From contig JACJYT010000003.1 of assembly GCA_020635975.1 (NCBI GenBank), positions 399,434-463,433 of the forward strand: 64,000 nucleotides of DNA. The letters are read 5' to 3'. Position numbers and translations under genes: made by a program. This document shows, in pieces, positions 7,613 to 17,407 of this stretch. The notes beneath the pieces are model-generated. The model made no database searches and was not told the origin of the DNA. It saw nothing but the letters and a program-made list of their open reading frames with translations. This DNA comes from Chitinophagales bacterium. Its GTDB lineage: Bacteria > Bacteroidota > Bacteroidia > Chitinophagales > UBA8649. How positions within the stretch are numbered: the stretch's first letter is position 1; every line of letters begins with the position of its first letter.

Positions 7613-9964
7613 TTAAATTTTTACTACCGGAATATTTAATTCTCCTAGCTGGATATAGTAAATCCCTGAACTTAAATTTTGCAAATCTATTTTGCTTTCT
7701 CGTTTTTCGAGCACCATGGTTTCTAAAACATTTCCTAGTATATCTCGTATTTCTATTTTAACAGGGAATGCTAGTGTTTCAATAAAAAGAAACTGCTTTG
7801 TTGGATTTGGATAGACCTGAATGCTAAGCTCTCTTTCCTTTTTGAGATAGATAGATTCAATATTGGAATAGGCATAGCTGCCATCATAATCCAATTGCTT
7901 CAAACGATAATAGTTGTTGCCAGGGCTAGGAGTGTAGTGAGGGGCATAATACTTATGTATTTCATTGGAGTTACCATGGCCATCTAGCCAAGCTATTTTT
8001 TGCCAGTTCAATGCATCCAGACTGTGTTGCACTTCAAAACCTGCATTATTTATTTCGGTGGCAGTTCGCCAATTAAGCTCAACATAAGAATTTTTATTCC
8101 AAGTCGCTGCAAAATACAGTAATTCAACAGGAAGCAGCTCTCCATCGCAATTAAGTGAATCGCCCAGTATGATCCATCCATTTTGATTTATCAGCTGATT
8201 TCTTGCACTCTCTCCCAAACAATACTGCAAGCTATGCGAACCAAGATGAACACTGTCTTGCACATTTTGACTTACCCAAGCTATAAGTGTATTATCGTAG
8301 TTTTGTGGTGAAAGACCAGAATTGCTAAGCATCATCGTCATGTTAGTTGCCTTACTAATGTCCCAAGCACCTAAATTTTGGTCAAAGCTAGTTGCTTGAT
8401 TAAACATAAGTTCCATGTTTATTGTTGTATCCATTAAGTTTTCGCCAATATTCCATGAACTTAAGTTTTGGTTAAAGCTTGTTGCTCCTTCAAACATTCC
8501 ATTAAACCAACTTACATTCCCAACATCCCAGTTGCTCAGATCACCATTAAAACTTGTAGCATTATAAAATGATCGCCAAGCAGATTGCATTGAACTGGTG
8601 TTCCAAGCACTGATATCTCCATTAAATTTGTTCGCAGCATAAAATGTAAATCCAAAATTTTCTACCTCAGAAACGTCCCAATCGTTTAAGTCTTGGTTGA
8701 AATTGGAGCATCCAAAGAACATCCCTTGAATGTTTTTTATTGAACTTAAATTCCAATGATTTAAAGGGTCATTGAAAGAATCGCATAGTGCAAACATATT
8801 TTGTAGGGACAAAACAGAATCTAAGATTGGTGCATCCTTAGCAAGTACTTTCAGTTTTTTACATGAACGAAATGAATTAGTAAAATCTTTCCAAGTGATG
8901 TCGCCCCAATTTAAGATGGCCATGAGTTTACTTTTATCCGTAAAGGCAGTTCCTCCAAATAGAATACTAGGGAAATCTCCATAAATATTAATTATCTGAG
9001 TATCTATTGCAGAATAGTTATGCGTAATAGAGGAGCTTATATGGTATTGGTCGTAATTGCCGTCATTATCCCAATCAACATGGTAATCATAAACCAAAGT
9101 ACCATCATTATTTATTGGGATATTGAATGAAGTATTATTGGTAATAGTATTAGCCAAAAAGCCATCGCCTTCTGTATAGATTTTAATCTTAAAAGGATTA
9201 GTGATGTAGCTTTCTATACAACTCTCTTCAAAACCATCGTCTATGCCGCTATTATAAATAGCTAAGGCGATATTGTCAGCTTGAGCCAGACAAGCATTAG
9301 CAAAACCATCGTCTGTACCGCTTTGATAAATATCTAATGCGATATTGTCAGCTTGAGCCAGGCATGCATTGGCAAAACCATTGTCTATGCCACTTTTATA
9401 AATAGCTAAGGCGATATTATCTGCTTGAGCCAGACAAGCATTAGCAAAGCCATCGTCTATGCCGCTATTATAAATAGTTAAGGCGATATTGTCAGCTTGA
9501 GCCAGGCAAGCATTGGCAAAACCATCGTCTATGCCGCTTTGATAAATAGCTAAGGCGATATTGTCAGCTTGAGCAATGCAAGCATTAGCAAAACCATCGT
9601 CTATACCACTTTGATAAATAGCTAAGGCGATATTATCTGCTTGAGCAAGACAAGCATTAGCAAAACCATCGTCTGTACCACTTTGATAAATAGCTAAGGC
9701 AATATTGTCAGCTTGAGCCAGACAAGCATTGGCAAAACCATCGTCTATACCGCTTTGATAAATAGCTAAGGCGATATTGTCTGCTTGAGCCAGACAAGCA
9801 ATGGCAAAGCCATCGTCCGTACCGCTTAGATAAATAGCTAAGGATGAATTATCCGCTTGGGCAAAACATGAAGAAACACTACCATTGCCCATACCTGTAT
9901 AGTAGATATTTTGTGCATGCACAAAATGGAGATAACAACTTAGTAATAGTAGTGTTTTTTTCAT
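7613..9964 (-). CDS. T9SS-secreted protein with 24-residue repeats and BspA-like domain
   Basis: The 783 residues start with a signal peptide (MKKTLLLLSCYLHFVHAQ). Residues 20-249 are about ten units of a 24-residue repeat (AIYQSGIDDGFANACLAQAD then NIAL); the first and last are degenerate. A short Ig-like linker leads to a DUF285/BspA-type region (about 330-600) with recurring MF...CxxFNxxLxxWDxSxxxNM motifs. A ~90-residue beta-rich stretch and a type A T9SS sorting domain (YPNPTKQFLFIE...GIYYIQLGE) finish the protein. It should be exported across the outer membrane and anchored or released; function is unknown, though BspA-like domains are often surface-exposed and binding. It lies 34 bases downstream of the FGE-fold gene, probably in one operon. 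Confidence 0.92.
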   Translation of the reverse strand: MKKTLLLLSCYLHFVHAQNIYYTGMGNGSVSSCFAQADNSSLAIYLSGTDDGFAIACLAQADNIALAIYQSGIDDGFANACLAQADNIALAIYQSGTDDGFANACLAQADNIALAIYQSGIDDGFANACIAQADNIALAIYQSGIDDGFANACLAQADNIALTIYNSGIDDGFANACLAQADNIALAIYKSGIDNGFANACLAQADNIALDIYQSGTDDGFANACLAQADNIALAIYNSGIDDGFEESCIESYITNPFKIKIYTEGDGFLANTITNNTSFNIPINNDGTLVYDYHVDWDNDGNYDQYHISSSITHNYSAIDTQIINIYGDFPSILFGGTAFTDKSKLMAILNWGDITWKDFTNSFRSCKKLKVLAKDAPILDSVLSLQNMFALCDSFNDPLNHWNLSSIKNIQGMFFGCSNFNQDLNDWDVSEVENFGFTFYAANKFNGDISAWNTSSMQSAWRSFYNATSFNGDLSNWDVGNVSWFNGMFEGATSFNQNLSSWNIGENLMDTTINMELMFNQATSFDQNLGAWDISKATNMTMMLSNSGLSPQNYDNTLIAWVSQNVQDSVHLGSHSLQYCLGESARNQLINQNGWIILGDSLNCDGELLPVELLYFAATWNKNSYVELNWRTATEINNAGFEVQHSLDALNWQKIAWLDGHGNSNEIHKYYAPHYTPSPGNNYYRLKQLDYDGSYAYSNIESIYLKKERELSIQVYPNPTKQFLFIETLAFPVKIEIRDILGNVLETMVLEKRESKIDLQNLSSGIYYIQLGELNIPVVKI
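9218..9907 (-). repeat. Tandem 72-bp coding repeat array
   Basis: Eight near-identical in-frame 72-bp units plus a degenerate unit at each end encode the 24-residue repeat. Variation is concentrated at one residue after AIY (Q/N/K/L) and at the I/T of SG(I/T)DDGF. High identity between units suggests recent expansion or ongoing homogenisation. Confidence 0.92.
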
Positions 9965-9998
9965 TTAATAGCTAGTGGAATTCTCCTCGTAAAAGTTT

Positions 9999-11429
9999 TT
10001 AGAATGAAATAACCCCTCTTGCTCCAACATGGGGCTCTCTATTACTTAAATCAAATGAAATTTGAGACCTATCGGCTACATATAATTGATCATAAGAATT
10101 CGAAAGAAAACTTCCTCCTCTCAAACCATAAGCAGTATTAGAAGCTGGAAAGTAAATAGGGTATGTTAAACCTAGAAAATCTCTACCAGCAGGAGTATGA
10201 CAGTTTACCACTATTTCGGCTAAATTACCACTCAATTCCATAACGCCGTAATAGCTAGCTCCAGTTTGAAACCTCCCTGGTGAGTTATTGCCAAAGCTAC
10301 CAACGCGAATTGGTAAAGGAAAACTATAATTACAATTTGCAAGTGAATCACTTGGTATTTCATTTGCAGCGTCAAAATTATTAATTCCATTTAATGGAAA
10401 TGGTAGACTTGTTCCCCATGCAAAACTATTGGCGGGAGCAGAAGCAGGTCCTTTGCATACTTTCTCATATTCCATTTCAGACATAGGTCGTAAGCCAATC
10501 CAGGCGAGGTATGCCTTCAAATCGTCTATATTTAAACTGTTAAGTGGTAAGTGCGGTGAGTTGGTATAATAATAATGGAATGCTGCGTTATAGAATATGC
10601 CTTCTCTATATGGACCTGAACCCATATAACGAGCATTAGCATCTGTAGGGGAGAGTTTGTTTAAGTATTCGGTATATTGCCCTTGTGTAATCTCGTGTTT
10701 CATACAGTAAAAGGCCTTAAATCCATTCGGATAATATTGACCAGGATTTAAGGAATTCTCTAAGGTCCATGGTGAAGGTGCCCCAGGAATATATAGCGAA
10801 TTAGGTAAATTGGCACTTGAGCCACTAGTAGAACTTGTTATGGAATAGACTCCCGAGTAGATTTGACTTTGTTGAAATTTATCTTGTTCTGTTCCTAAAT
10901 TGCTACCTAAAGGAAAAGAACCTTCTGGAATGTATACCATTTCAATAGCGAACAAACAAATTTCTAAACTGTCAGCATCACTCAATCCGATTTGTAAATA
11001 ATTCCATTCTAGCTCAATATTAGAATGGCTCACCATTGGCGTTATTCCAGGATAGAGGTCGGTATTTGAATAAACCATAACGCCTCGAGAAAAGTTTGTG
11101 CCAGATAAATGCGCTACACTATTAATTACAGTAGTAGTGGTGTCATAGAGGTGACCATCAGCCAGACCTGTACCATTTATATAACTAAAGCCAACATTAG
11201 CCCAATCTTCGCTCGTTTTTTTTCTTACTTTAGCAAATATCCAAGCTGCATCCCAATTAGAAGGTCCTGCGTTCGTTCGCCAAGAATTCTCCCAGCTTAC
11301 ATCAAATTTTACTCTGATAGTTTTTGCTACAACATCTTTTCCGGTTAAAGAAATATTGCTTATGGTAATATTGTTCGCATATGTACTAGTCGTAATTAGT
11401 ATTAAAATGCTTATAACTATTCTTTTCAT
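9999..11429 (-). CDS. Secreted formylglycine-generating-enzyme-fold (SUMF1) protein
   Basis: The 476 residues start with a signal peptide (MKRIVISILILITTSTYA) and a ~140-residue beta-rich N-terminal region. From about residue 165 there is an FGE-sulfatase/SUMF1 domain: MVYIPEGSFPLG, YCMKHEITQGQYTEYLN, LRPMSEMEYEKVCKG, GVMELSGNLAEIVVN, YGLRGGSF and VGARGVI are landmarks of the fold. True FGEs oxidise a sulfatase Cys or Ser to formylglycine, but the copper-binding Cys pair is not evident and no sulfatase is nearby, so this is probably a structural or binding use of the fold, as in GldK-like proteins. No T9SS sorting domain is visible at its end. It is the first gene of a likely two-gene operon with the repeat protein downstream. 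Confidence 0.85.
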   Translation of the reverse strand: MKRIVISILILITTSTYANNITISNISLTGKDVVAKTIRVKFDVSWENSWRTNAGPSNWDAAWIFAKVRKKTSEDWANVGFSYINGTGLADGHLYDTTTTVINSVAHLSGTNFSRGVMVYSNTDLYPGITPMVSHSNIELEWNYLQIGLSDADSLEICLFAIEMVYIPEGSFPLGSNLGTEQDKFQQSQIYSGVYSITSSTSGSSANLPNSLYIPGAPSPWTLENSLNPGQYYPNGFKAFYCMKHEITQGQYTEYLNKLSPTDANARYMGSGPYREGIFYNAAFHYYYTNSPHLPLNSLNIDDLKAYLAWIGLRPMSEMEYEKVCKGPASAPANSFAWGTSLPFPLNGINNFDAANEIPSDSLANCNYSFPLPIRVGSFGNNSPGRFQTGASYYGVMELSGNLAEIVVNCHTPAGRDFLGLTYPIYFPASNTAYGLRGGSFLSNSYDQLYVADRSQISFDLSNREPHVGARGVISF

Positions 11430-11580
11430 GCTTTAATATTTTTTATTGCAATATTAAAGGCATACTAGGAGTGGAAAAAACCAAAATATAGACTTATATT
11501 TATTTTTAACAGAGTTGATGTTTGTTTAAAGAGCTAATTATCAATGTTTTAAATCCTAATTTTATTAATTTTTTAAGGCT

Positions 11581-13023
11581 ATGGAACCCATCTTTGAATT
11601 AGTACATTCTATGAATAAAAATGAAAAGGCTCATTTTAAGAAGTATAATGCACTGCGCTCTTATAAAGAAAAAAACAACTTGTTTCGCTTGTTTGAGTTC
11701 ATAGACAAGCAAGAAGTTTACGATGAAAATCAACTGAAAATCAAACTTAAGGATAAGAATTTTTCGCTCACTAAATTTTCTCTATTCGAACAAATTCATG
11801 CTTCCCTTAGGAATTTTCACGAAGATAGTAGCTCCACTTTAAAAGCTAATGCCTTACTCAACTCGGTGGAAATCATGGTGAGTAAAAACATGATTCAACA
11901 TGCAGATTTCCTGAATAGCAAAGCTAAAAAAATTGCTCTAGATGAAGGACACCAAGAACTTTTACAAAGAGCCCTCTTTAATGAGTTGTATTTTTTAATG
12001 GTTCCTGAAAAATTACCAAAAAATATAGAGCAGCACAATGCCCTATTTGAGGAATTAAAGCAATGTAATAGTCAGCTGCAACACAGAAACGAGTATATTT
12101 ATTTGCTTGCTATAGTTATGTTACCTATCCGACAAGGCATCTCCTTAAGTAATCCGCTCCACAAGGAAGTTTACGATATCTTTCTTGAAAGTAAAGCCCT
12201 TCAACTTGCCGATGATCTCTTAAGTCCAGAGTATCATATCTATAAATATAGAGCACTATCCATGTTAAGTACCTTAGAAGGGGATCTTCAAAAATCTTTA
12301 GATTTTAACTCGAAAATTGCCGAAATTTTAGCCAATAAAAAGGATATCCTTAAAAATAATGCGCGTTCCTTGATAGCCGCTTACAGAAATGTATTGGGTG
12401 GAAGTGTACTATTGAAAGATTGGACTAAAGGGGAGAATGCCTTAAAAATGCTGAGAAGCTTTATCCAGCATCCTGATATTGTTAAAAATAATTCACAACT
12501 AATATATGCTACCGAGTCTTACTTTGTTTCGGTGGGTTATTTTTATGCCAGTCTACCTTCCTTTACAATCGAAGCAAAAGAAACCCTCGAAGAGCTTAGA
12601 AAAAGTATGATAGAATACAAGGAGTATATTAATCAATCTAGAGAAGATACCTTGGTTATTATATATTATTACTTTGCCTTGATTGAATTGCGCAAAGGAA
12701 ATTTTGAAAACGCCCTGCAGTATGCAAATGATTTTTATCTAAACAGAAAGGATCTTAATCGCTTCCAAAGCTTAGTGTTTAGTATCGATTTAGTTAAAAT
12801 ACTATGCTTTTATAAATTGGAAGAAACAGAAGTGGCTACCAATTTACTGAGATCGGTAAAGCGACAGTTTAAAACACAAATTGAAACTAGTCCGTTTTTA
12901 AAGGAAGCGGTTTCCCTAATTAGCTCAAAACTAAGTAATAGTTTGTCTAAAAATACGCCGCTTAACGCTAGTCCACAAAATGAACTTGAGTTAGCAATCC
13001 ATTCCGGCCTTGAACACATGTAA
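11581..13023 (+). CDS. Helical-repeat (TPR-like) protein, function unknown
   Basis: The 480 residues are almost wholly alpha-helical in character, with recurring helix-pair patterns (for example NALLNSVEIMVSKNMIQHAD and YYYFALIELRKGNFENALQY). They resemble degenerate TPR solenoids found in uncharacterised Bacteroidota proteins. There is no signal peptide or membrane segment, so a cytoplasmic location is expected. It starts with ATG after an A/T-rich leader and ends about 100 bases before valS. Partner and role are unknown. Confidence 0.82.
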   Translation: MEPIFELVHSMNKNEKAHFKKYNALRSYKEKNNLFRLFEFIDKQEVYDENQLKIKLKDKNFSLTKFSLFEQIHASLRNFHEDSSSTLKANALLNSVEIMVSKNMIQHADFLNSKAKKIALDEGHQELLQRALFNELYFLMVPEKLPKNIEQHNALFEELKQCNSQLQHRNEYIYLLAIVMLPIRQGISLSNPLHKEVYDIFLESKALQLADDLLSPEYHIYKYRALSMLSTLEGDLQKSLDFNSKIAEILANKKDILKNNARSLIAAYRNVLGGSVLLKDWTKGENALKMLRSFIQHPDIVKNNSQLIYATESYFVSVGYFYASLPSFTIEAKETLEELRKSMIEYKEYINQSREDTLVIIYYYFALIELRKGNFENALQYANDFYLNRKDLNRFQSLVFSIDLVKILCFYKLEETEVATNLLRSVKRQFKTQIETSPFLKEAVSLISSKLSNSLSKNTPLNASPQNELELAIHSGLEHM

Positions 13024-13098
13024 AAGTGCCATATAAGGCATCTGCAACTTGTTCATGGAAAAGATGAAAAGAGTATAAGGAGGACTATACAAAATGTT

Positions 13099-13106
13099 TA
13101 TCTTTG
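13099..13106 (+). promoter_or_regulatory. Bacteroidota -7 promoter element for valS
   Basis: TATCTTTG, an exact TAnnTTTG match, lies 19 bases before the valS ATG. No clear -33 TTG partner was seen at the usual spacing. Confidence 0.6.
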
Positions 13107-13125
13107 CGGCGTCAATTCCGTATAC

Positions 13126-15783
13126 ATGAGTAGAAAAGCATATAATCCAGCAGAAGTAGAATCCAAGTGGTACCAATATTGGATGGAAAACAAGGTTTTT
13201 AGATCGATTCCCGATGATAGAGAAGCCTATACCATTGTTATACCTCCTCCGAATGTAACGGGTATTTTGCATATGGGGCATATTCTAAATAATACCATTC
13301 AAGATATCTTAATTCGTAGAGCGAGAATGTTGGGTAAAAATGCTTGTTGGGTTCCAGGTACGGATCATGCTGCCATTGCTACAGAATCTAAAGTAGTTAA
13401 TTTACTTAGAGAAAAAGGGATTTCTAAAGGCGATATAGGAAGAGAAGAGTTTTTAAAACATTGTTTTGAATGGAAGGATAAGTATGGTGGTATTATCATC
13501 GACCAGCTTAAAAAAATGGGTGCTTCTTGCGATTGGGATAGGGAGCGTTTTACCATGGAGCCTAAATTGAATACTGCGGTTACGGAAATATTTAATATTT
13601 GGTACGAAAAAGGCTATATCTACCGAGATTGGAAAATTGTTAATTGGGATCCTAAAGCACAAACTACCCTAAGTAATGAGGAAGTATTGCGAAAAGAAGT
13701 TCAATCGAATCTTTACTATGTTAAGTATAAATTGCTAGATTCTGAGGACTTTGTAACCGTGGCAACCACTCGTCCGGAAACCATTATGGGAGATACCGCT
13801 ATTTGTGTGCACCCAGATGACCCACGATACCAGCACTTGCATGGTAAGAAAGTTTTGGTTCCGATGATTAATAGAGAAGTTCCAATAATTTGTGATGATT
13901 ACATTGATATGGACTTTGGTACGGGAGTGCTAAAAGTAACACCAGCTCATGACACGAATGATTATGAAATTGGACAAAGACATCAGCTTGAAATTATTGA
14001 TGTTTTTAATGCCGATGGTACTATAAGCGAGGCTGGACAAATCTTTGTTGGAGAAGATAGATTTATTGTACGTAAAAAAGTTGCCAAGCTACTAGAAGAG
14101 AAAGAGCTCTTGTTAAAAACGGAACAACTTACGAATAATGTGGGCTATTCCGAAAGAAATGCAGATACGGTTGTAGAACCTAGGTTGAGCTTGCAATGGT
14201 TTGTGAAAATGGATGAAATTGTTAAACCTGCCCTAGAGAATGTGCTTAACGATGAAATTCAAATTTTACCCAACAAGTTTAAAAATGTTTACAAACATTG
14301 GTTGGAGAACATCAGAGATTGGCCTATATCTAGACAACTTTGGTGGGGACATCAAATACCGGTTTGGTATTATGGAGAAGAATTTGTTGTGGCACGTTCT
14401 GAAGAAGAAGCACTAGAAAAAGCAAGACTGCGATTTTCTAATGCAACCTTACAATTAAGTGATTTAAAACAAGATAACGATGTATTAGATACTTGGTTTT
14501 CTTCTATGTTATGGCCGATTTCAGTATTCGATGGTTTCGAAGAAGATAAGAGCGAATTTAATTACTACTATCCAACGAATGTACTAGTTACCGGTTGGGA
14601 CATCATTTTCTTCTGGGTGGCAAGAATGATTTTTGCTGGCTATGAGTTTACTCCAACATTCCCACTTGCCGATGGTTCTCCGCGACCACTAGAGCTCCAA
14701 AAGCCCTTTAAAGATGTATACTTTACTGGAATGGTAAGAGATAATCAGCGTAGAAAAATGTCGAAGTCTTTAGGTAATTCGCCAGATCCTTTACAGCTTA
14801 TTGCTGATTATGGAGCGGATGGCGTACGTTTCGGCATGATGAGTTGTAGCTCTGCTGGTAATGATTTACTTTTCGACGATAAACTTTGTGACCAAGGGAA
14901 GAAATTTTCTAACAAGATATGGAATGCCTTTGGCTTAGTACAAATGTGGGCGGAAAATGCAGAATCTAAGCCCAATCAGAATCAACATACTTTTGCCTGG
15001 TTCGAAGCTAAGCTAAATGAAATGATAGTTTCTGTAGATAAATCTTTAGAAGAATATAGAATTTCTGAAGCCTTAATGAACCTGTATAATTTTGTTTGGA
15101 ACGATTTCTTTAGTACTTACCTAGAGTATGTTAAACCAAATTATGGCGATAGTCAGGATAAAGAAACCTTAGATAAAACCCTAGCTTATTTTGAGAAAGT
15201 ACTACAAGTTCTTCATCCTTTTATGCCCTTTATTACGGAAGAATTATGGCAAGAATTAAGCCCTAGAACGAAAGGAGAATCTATTAATTTAAGTTCTTGG
15301 CCTAAGGCAGAGAATTTTGATGTGATGGAGCTTAGCAAGGGAGAATATTCTAAGGAAATCATTTCTGCTATAAGAGATATTCGTTTAAAGAATAAAGTAA
15401 AAAATGCCGATAAACTCAAAGCTTATGTGCTGGAGGGAAATGAAGAAATTTATGAAGATTTCCTAGGAACCATTATCAAATTAGGTGGACTAGAATCACT
15501 TACAAAGGTTTCAGCTGAAATTTCTGGGGCCGAATCTTTTATTGTAAAAGGACAGCAATTTTTTGTTGAATTAAGCAAGGATATTGATATTGATGCGAAA
15601 AGAGCAGAACTTCAGAAAGAATTAGATTATACTAAAGGTTTTGTGCTTAGCGTAGAAAAGAAACTAGCGAATGAGCGCTTTGTTCAAGGAGCTCCAGAGC
15701 AAGTTATAGCAAACGAAAGACAAAAATTAGCTGATGGTTTAGCCAAAATAAAATTGTTGGAGGAGAGCTTGCAAGCTTTATAA
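13126..15783 (+). CDS. valS: Valine--tRNA ligase
   Basis: The 885 residues are the usual length for a bacterial ValRS. The class I signatures are in place: HMGH at residues 49-52 within PPPNVTGILHMGHILN, and KMSKS at 544-548. The editing (CP1) domain lies between them (TVATTRPETIMGDTAICV), followed by the anticodon-binding helical domain and a C-terminal tRNA-binding coiled coil (AKRAELQKELDYTKGF). It charges tRNA-Val with valine in the cytoplasm. The ATG start has a TAnnTTTG promoter element just upstream. Confidence 0.98.
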   Translation: MSRKAYNPAEVESKWYQYWMENKVFRSIPDDREAYTIVIPPPNVTGILHMGHILNNTIQDILIRRARMLGKNACWVPGTDHAAIATESKVVNLLREKGISKGDIGREEFLKHCFEWKDKYGGIIIDQLKKMGASCDWDRERFTMEPKLNTAVTEIFNIWYEKGYIYRDWKIVNWDPKAQTTLSNEEVLRKEVQSNLYYVKYKLLDSEDFVTVATTRPETIMGDTAICVHPDDPRYQHLHGKKVLVPMINREVPIICDDYIDMDFGTGVLKVTPAHDTNDYEIGQRHQLEIIDVFNADGTISEAGQIFVGEDRFIVRKKVAKLLEEKELLLKTEQLTNNVGYSERNADTVVEPRLSLQWFVKMDEIVKPALENVLNDEIQILPNKFKNVYKHWLENIRDWPISRQLWWGHQIPVWYYGEEFVVARSEEEALEKARLRFSNATLQLSDLKQDNDVLDTWFSSMLWPISVFDGFEEDKSEFNYYYPTNVLVTGWDIIFFWVARMIFAGYEFTPTFPLADGSPRPLELQKPFKDVYFTGMVRDNQRRKMSKSLGNSPDPLQLIADYGADGVRFGMMSCSSAGNDLLFDDKLCDQGKKFSNKIWNAFGLVQMWAENAESKPNQNQHTFAWFEAKLNEMIVSVDKSLEEYRISEALMNLYNFVWNDFFSTYLEYVKPNYGDSQDKETLDKTLAYFEKVLQVLHPFMPFITEELWQELSPRTKGESINLSSWPKAENFDVMELSKGEYSKEIISAIRDIRLKNKVKNADKLKAYVLEGNEEIYEDFLGTIIKLGGLESLTKVSAEISGAESFIVKGQQFFVELSKDIDIDAKRAELQKELDYTKGFVLSVEKKLANERFVQGAPEQVIANERQKLADGLAKIKLLEESLQAL

Positions 15784-15928
15784 TTTTTATTCTACTTGAC
15801 CTGCCCTCAGCTCTTGTATAGAATGAAGAGAGCTCTCTCAGATTTCGACTAAGGTGCATTTATGTGACCTTCTATGCCGTAATTTCAATTTCTTTTTTTA
15901 TTTTAACGCTCTACTAAACCCTGATTTT

Positions 15929-16288
15929 ATGTCCCACGGCGAAAATAACAAAGAGAGTAGTCGAAAAAGAATGCACTTTTCTCCCAATTTGCTTTCTTGT
16001 ATGACTAATGCAGTAGATAACAAATTACTTCTTACTATAGAATATGAATCTAGGGAAAGTGAGTCGACGACTAGAAAAGTAGAGCCCATGGGCTTAATTT
16101 ATAAAAATCGCAAGCGACATCTAGTGGGCTGGTGCAAGCTAAGGGAAGATTGGCGAACCTTTAGATTGGATAGGGTAGAAATGGTGAAGTTACATAGAGA
16201 TAGCTTTACGCCTAGAGAGGGTTTTAATCTTAGCGATTTTGAAGTAGATGATCCAAGTTTTGAACAAGAAGAAAGCGAAGAAAATTAA
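15929..16288 (+). CDS. Stand-alone WYL-domain protein
   Basis: A start at the ATG at 15929 gives 119 residues; an upstream ATG at 15854 would add a poorly coding leader. The core matches the WYL domain (LLTIEYESRE...RKVEPMGLIYKNRKRHLVGW...DWRTFRLDRVEMVKL). WYL domains sense ligands, often nucleic acids or nucleotides, usually C-terminal to a DNA-binding HTH. Here no HTH is fused, and the hallmark W-Y-L is replaced by R-H-L. An acidic tail (DDPSFEQEESEEN) ends the protein. It converges with menE, 11 bases apart. A regulatory role is inferred only. Confidence 0.82.
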   Translation: MSHGENNKESSRKRMHFSPNLLSCMTNAVDNKLLLTIEYESRESESTTRKVEPMGLIYKNRKRHLVGWCKLREDWRTFRLDRVEMVKLHRDSFTPREGFNLSDFEVDDPSFEQEESEEN

Positions 16289-16299
16289 CTTGTAAATTT

Positions 16300-17352
16300 T
16301 TAATGCATTTTCTTTAGAAGCATCTCCCTTGTTTTTAGTCGATTTATTTTAGTATTAGTCTCGGGGAACTTTTCTATAAAGAATATTCTCTTTGGTCGCT
16401 CATAGTTTTTCAGTTCGCTAAAAGCCTCTTCCTTAATTTCTCTTTTTTCACCTTCAACCACGAGTACCAGCTCATTATTCAAGCTAATGGAAGGTAGTGA
16501 ACTAATGATTATTCTTTCTTTAAAAGCGCTTTCTAATTTCCGTTCAATTTGCTCCGGATGCATTTTAAGTCCACCAGATTCTATGGCAAAATCGCTTCTA
16601 CCTAACCACTTAAATTTATCTTTTCCCTTTAGTTCAATAAGGTCATTGGTTTCTAGCTTCTCATCTAATAGAGTGGGGGCTTTCAATATTAAGGTGCCCC
16701 TAGCCGATAATTCGATTTCTATATGCTCTAAACATTGATAGTATTCTTGCTTACCGATTTCTCGAACGGCAAAATGACTAATACTTTCCGTCATTCCAAA
16801 ACTACTGAACGCTCGAATATTATGTTTAACTAGGGCATCTTCCAGCTGTTTTTGTATGGCTCCACCGCCAATTAAAACAGTTTTTATTCGCTTTAATTTT
16901 TCGGGATTTTGAAGCAAACAAGTTTGTACTTGATAGGGAACCATGGCAACAAAGTCTATGCTTTCTTCTGTAGTTAAAAGCGGATTTGCACTTGCTTTTT
17001 GTACTATAAGATTCATACCCGAATAAAAGGCACGAACAAGCATCATGAGTCCACCAATATGCTTTGTAGATAGGCATAATAGAGCCGTGTGCTTTTCTGA
17101 AAGTTCAAAATAACGACAAGTCATTTTAGCGCTTGCCAGAAGTTTGTTCTTTTCAATTCGTATAAGTTTAGGCTCTCCTGTAGAACCAGAACTTTGCACT
17201 TCAATATAGCTTTTATCATCAATTAGCTGACCAAGCATGCCCCAAAACTCGAGCAAATAATCTTCCTTTAGCTCCATAGAATGAACATAGCTTTGCAAGT
17301 CTTCTTTGCTCCAAATTTTTCCGTTGAGTTTAAGGGTGTTGAAATCTTTCAT
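16300..17352 (-). CDS. menE: 2-succinylbenzoate--CoA ligase (MenE-like AMP-forming enzyme)
   Basis: The 350 residues match the compact AMP-binding enzymes annotated as MenE in Bacteroidota. The P-loop-like SSGSTGEPKLIRI (about residues 54-66), the SFGMTES motif (A5-type) and GRSDFAIESGGLKMHPEQIE (A7/A8, hinge and lid) are present. MenE activates o-succinylbenzoate to its CoA ester in menaquinone synthesis. No other men genes are in the window, so the substrate rests on family resemblance. A TAnnTTTG element lies 12 bases upstream of the start. Confidence 0.85.
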   Translation of the reverse strand: MKDFNTLKLNGKIWSKEDLQSYVHSMELKEDYLLEFWGMLGQLIDDKSYIEVQSSGSTGEPKLIRIEKNKLLASAKMTCRYFELSEKHTALLCLSTKHIGGLMMLVRAFYSGMNLIVQKASANPLLTTEESIDFVAMVPYQVQTCLLQNPEKLKRIKTVLIGGGAIQKQLEDALVKHNIRAFSSFGMTESISHFAVREIGKQEYYQCLEHIEIELSARGTLILKAPTLLDEKLETNDLIELKGKDKFKWLGRSDFAIESGGLKMHPEQIERKLESAFKERIIISSLPSISLNNELVLVVEGEKREIKEEAFSELKNYERPKRIFFIEKFPETNTKINRLKTREMLLKKMH

Positions 17353-17364
17353 AAGTGCTATCCT

Positions 17365-17372
17365 ACAAATTT
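17365..17372 (-). promoter_or_regulatory. Bacteroidota -7 promoter element for menE
   Basis: On the minus strand the sequence reads TAAATTTG, an exact TAnnTTTG match 12 bases upstream of the menE ATG. Confidence 0.5.
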
Positions 17373-17407
17373 ACTTATATTAGTTTTTAAATTTAAACAA
17401 AGCTTTA

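Noticed and set aside
9218..9907. Regular direct repeats suggestive of a CRISPR array
   Set aside because: The 72-bp units are contiguous, in frame and translate into a 24-residue protein repeat within a signal-peptide/T9SS protein; there are no unique spacers.
15805..15845. Palindromic GAGAGCTCTC and flanking AGCTCT/AGAGCT arms after valS as a terminator
   Set aside because: No T-run follows the stem on either strand, so a terminator call is not supported.
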